Assembly (NCBI GenBank): GCA_964030475.1
Contig: CAXIPT010000002.1
Location: 20,015,320-20,079,319 of the forward strand
Direction of reading: 5' to 3'
Source: Tethya wilhelma
Lineage: Eukaryota; Porifera; Demospongiae; Tethyida; Tethyidae
DNA length: 64,000 nt
Shown: positions 60,019 to 64,000 of the stretch, in pieces
How positions within the stretch are numbered: position 1 is the stretch's first letter
Layout of the letters: the number at the start of each line of letters is the position of its first letter
Position numbers and translations under genes: made by a program
Notes under the pieces: generated by a model
Databases searched by the model: none
What the model was told of the DNA's origin: nothing
Seen by the model: the letters and a program-made list of their open reading frames with translations, nothing else

Positions 60019-60198
60019 GCTGACTCCTAGCTCTGTTCTGTGGCCACGTGGGTAGTGCGCGTCAATTAGAAATACGCATCACGTTGACCAATCACATTGC
60101 TCCAAGTCTGCAGTCCATCACTGCTGAAAGTATACATGAGTGTTCACCTGTAATACTGTCAAACATCACTCGCAAGCCATTCCCTCCACAGAGCAGTT
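60019..60198. promoter_or_regulatory. 180-bp bidirectional promoter between MARS2 and PDIA6, with near-consensus ER-stress element
   Basis: The two ATGs are 180 bp apart in divergent orientation. CCAAT at 60088-60092, nine bases, then CCAAG (60102-60106) differs by one base from the ERSE consensus CCAAT-N9-CCACG. A palindromic CCACGTGG lies at 60044-60051. PDIA6 is a known unfolded-protein-response target in animals, which makes these sites plausible; activity is inferred. Confidence 0.5.
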
Positions 60199-62397
60199 AT
60201 GAAAGCAGGTAATGTTACTAGTATGTGTGCTGTAGTTGATGCAAAGTTGCTTGATTTGTCCTCTCTGCGTGAATCTGTGCAGCATTCCTCCTTGGTTGTG
60301 TGTTAGTGAGCACCATAGCGGGCTCTCAGGCACTCTACGACTACACTGATGAAGTGTACGACCTCACACCGGATAACTTTGACAAGATGGTGCTGGACAG
60401 CCACTTTGTGTGGATCGTGGAATTCTATGCACCTTGGTAAAATTGATTGTTGTAGCAATACTCACCCCCATACACTCACACTCACACCATGTACATGTAT
60501 GTGTGTATGCATATGTATACTCTATGGATCTCTTCAATCGTCCATGTAGGTGTGGCCACTGTCGAGCACTGGTCCCGGAATACAAAAAGGCATCAAATGC
60601 TCTAAAGGTATATTTCTTTGCATGAACATTATCTCAATGCCTTATTCACTGTGTGTCATCTTGTATGGCCCAGGGTATAGTGAGGCTAGGTGCTGTGAAT
60701 GCTGATGAGCACAAGAGCCTTGGTGGCAGGTATGGTGTCCAGGGGTTCCCCACCATCAAGGTCTTTGGCTCTGACAAGAGCAAACCAACAGACTACAGAG
60801 GTAGAGCTAACTGAAAGATAACCATAATTTATTGTGCAAAATCCTCATAGCTATAAATAGCCATGAAATGAAACTGAAATAGTATACATTCAGCTCCATT
60901 TGCATTAGAATATTATACATTTTATCTCTTATACTTACCCTCAACAGGTGGCCGTACAGCTGATGCTATTGTGAATGAGGCGTTGTCTGTTGCTAGGAGT
61001 GTTGCTATGGATCGTCTCAGTGGGAAGAAGACCAAGAGTGGGGGCAGCAGTGGAGGGGGAGGGAAGAGCGGTGGTGGTGGTAAGGGATCATCCGATGATG
61101 TTGTCACACTTACTGACAGCAACTTTGAAGAGCTGGTCATTGACAGCGAGGAAATGTGGCTGGTGGAGTTCTTTGCACCATGGTATGTGTGTGTGGTGTG
61201 TTGGATATGTCTAGATTTGCAGCTAATTTATTATGCATCTTGCTATTATAGTTGACTATCCAGTGTGCATGTGTGAGTGTGTTCTGCTCTGCTGTAGGTG
61301 TGGTCATTGTAAGAACCTAGCTCCTCATTGGGCATCTGCTGCTACTGAGCTCAAAGGGAAGGTGAAGCTGGGAGCTCTTGATGCCACTGTTCACACGGTG
61401 ATGGCCAGTCGCTACCAAATTCAAGGTTTCCCGACCATCAAGTACTTCCCTGCTGGCAAGAAGGACTTCAACTCTGCCGAGAACTATGATGGAGGAAGAA
61501 CCTCTCAAGATATCGTACAGTGGGCTAAGGACAGATGGACTGTCAATCTGCCTCCACCAGAAGTGAAACAGGTGAGGTGTTAAAGTGTAGTTGCTTCTCT
61601 CTTTCTTCTTCCTCTAATTGTTCTCTCCACCTGTTCCTCCCGGTAGCTTGTCAGTCAGGAAGTGTTTGATGAGTGTGCAGAGAAGCAGCTGTGTATGATC
61701 TCCTTTCTGCCTCACATCTTGGACAGCATGGCCGAGGGAAGGAATGGCTATATCGATTTGTTGAAGCAAGTCAGTGAGAAGTACAAGCAGCGATCCTTTG
61801 GGTATGTCGTAGAATGTACTCACACACTTTCATTGAAAAATAACTGCCAAAATCATCTTCATCAATGTCTCATTTTGATTAGTTTACTTAATAATTTGAT
61901 TTCCATATGCACACCCACGTCACAGATGGCTCTGGACTGAAGGAGGTCAGAACATGGAGTTGGAACAGAATCTGGATGTTGGAGGCTTTGGCTACCCAGT
62001 GAGCTGAAACGACAGAGTGTAGCTAACCAAACTTTGGAATTATTGTGCATTCTCTAATCTGTCTTTAGGCGATGGTGACCATTAACTTGCGCCGTAAGGT
62101 CTACTCTGTATTGCGTGGCTCCTTCAGTGAGGCTGGCATCTCGGACTTCATCAGAACTCTGATCGGACAGAGAGGGCAGATCATCTCCTTCCGTCAGGAC
62201 ACCCTACCTGCCATCCAGCCCATCGAGCCGTGGGATGGAAAGGATGGGGAGGTGTGTGTTTTAGGTGTACAATATGATTGTCATGTGACATTTACCATAC
62301 CTATTTTCTGTTGCCATAGTTACCAGTGGAAGATGATTATGACCTTTCGGACTTTGACATGGATGCTGATGAAGATGCTGGTAAAGATGAACTTTGA
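60199..62397 (+). CDS. PDIA6: Protein disulfide-isomerase A6 (P5)
   Basis: Ten exons: 60199-60208, 60283-60436, 60550-60607, 60674-60800, 60948-61182, 61298-61571, 61647-61801, 61926-61998, 62069-62251 and 62320-62397; 448 aa, phases consistent. Signal peptide [20 protein letters not shown]. The first thioredoxin domain has its active site APWCGHC split by an intron; a Gly/Ser/Lys linker (about 155-170) follows; the second thioredoxin domain also has APWCGHC split at the same codon position; then a b-type domain and an acidic C-terminus ending in KDEL. It catalyses disulfide formation and isomerisation in the ER lumen. The matching intron position inside both active sites records the internal domain duplication. 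Confidence 0.97.
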
Positions 62398-62680
62398 ACT
62401 TGCCACTTATTTTGTAGGAGAACATGTACTTTTTCCTTTTTCACAAGTCATCTAGTGTACTATAGGTCTGTTTTGTCTAATAAATTTATTTGATTTTTTT
62501 GGAACAAAACTTTTTGATATATATGCAATGGTTCCTGAACATTGTCCAAAAGTGAGCTGCCCAATGAGACATAATTTATTGCATAATTATTATCACAATC
62601 ACACTGATAAGAGTATTAAAAATTCATTACAAATTACACAATAATTGCCAAGAACAAATAATAATATGATTATGAACATT
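62398..62680. other. Convergent 3' flanks of PDIA6 and the GGT gene
   Basis: 283 bp, AT-rich. AATAAA lies at 62479-62484 (PDIA6 side). Nothing else is recognised. Confidence 0.5.
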
Positions 62681-63902
<1,222 letters not shown>

Positions 63903-63904
63903 CT

Positions 63905-63917
63905 GGAGGGAGGGGGA

Positions 63918-64000
<83 letters not shown>
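63905..64000. repeat. (GA)n microsatellite running off the window
   Basis: GGAGGGAGGGGGAG followed by uninterrupted GA to the window end, within a GGT intron. Confidence 0.95.

Overview
This is eukaryotic, animal-type nuclear DNA. Genes are split by many short introns (mostly about 50-150 bp, GT..AG) in AT-rich sequence. The content includes an adhesion GPCR, RFC1, TPD52, SF3B6, mitochondrial MetRS, PDIA6 and gamma-glutamyltransferase. Gene density, intron size, ATAATTATT-rich introns and the style of the lineage-specific receptors point to a demosponge, plausibly Amphimedon queenslandica; that name is inference. Nine single N characters (1152, 2584, 14233, 20036, 29977, 38510, 40242, 40628, 51547) mostly sit at breaks in homology, so some joins are probably artificial.

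Positions 1-39284 hold a multigene cluster of cell-surface receptors. The ectodomain plan is signal peptide, Ig-like, FN3-like, a second split FN3-like unit, a Cys-rich module, Sushi/CCP and membrane. Introns between modules are mainly phase 1. Two membrane/tail types share this ectodomain. Type I (2082-4616, 4776-7775, 13374-14232, 22615-25059, 25388-28358) has one TM helix and a short tail, often with tyrosine motifs. Type II (8023-12245 and 31582-36512, with partial or decayed copies at 1-1021, 28601-30460 and 38511-39284) has three hydrophobic segments and then a cytosolic six-repeat beta-propeller-like domain, encoded almost wholly in one exon. Inverted copies, relics and segmental duplications make this look like a fast-evolving recognition locus.

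Inside the cluster lies a duplicated 5' end of RFC1 (14595-20031). Its first intron carries a 3.36-kb foldback-type element (14756-18114) with perfect 48-bp terminal inverted repeats, opposing 9-bp minisatellite arms and an 8-bp target-site duplication. A Tc1/mariner-like MITE lies in the same intron. A third, frameshifted RFC1 fragment is at 39712-40045.

From 40629 the window is mostly conserved genes: an adhesion GPCR with an unusual N-terminal, probably cytosolic, extension and an extra TM anchor (40629-46498, 5' end missing); full RFC1 (46733-53488, 17 exons, 1176 aa); TPD52-family gene (53889-55747, minus); SF3B6/p14 (56169-57498); mitochondrial methionyl-tRNA synthetase (57622-60018, minus); PDIA6/P5 (60199-62397, KDEL end), sharing a 180-bp head-to-head promoter with MARS2; and the 3' part of a gamma-glutamyltransferase (62681-63902, minus), running into a GA microsatellite at the window edge. 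Exon borders were worked out by hand from splice sites, phase and homology between paralogs.
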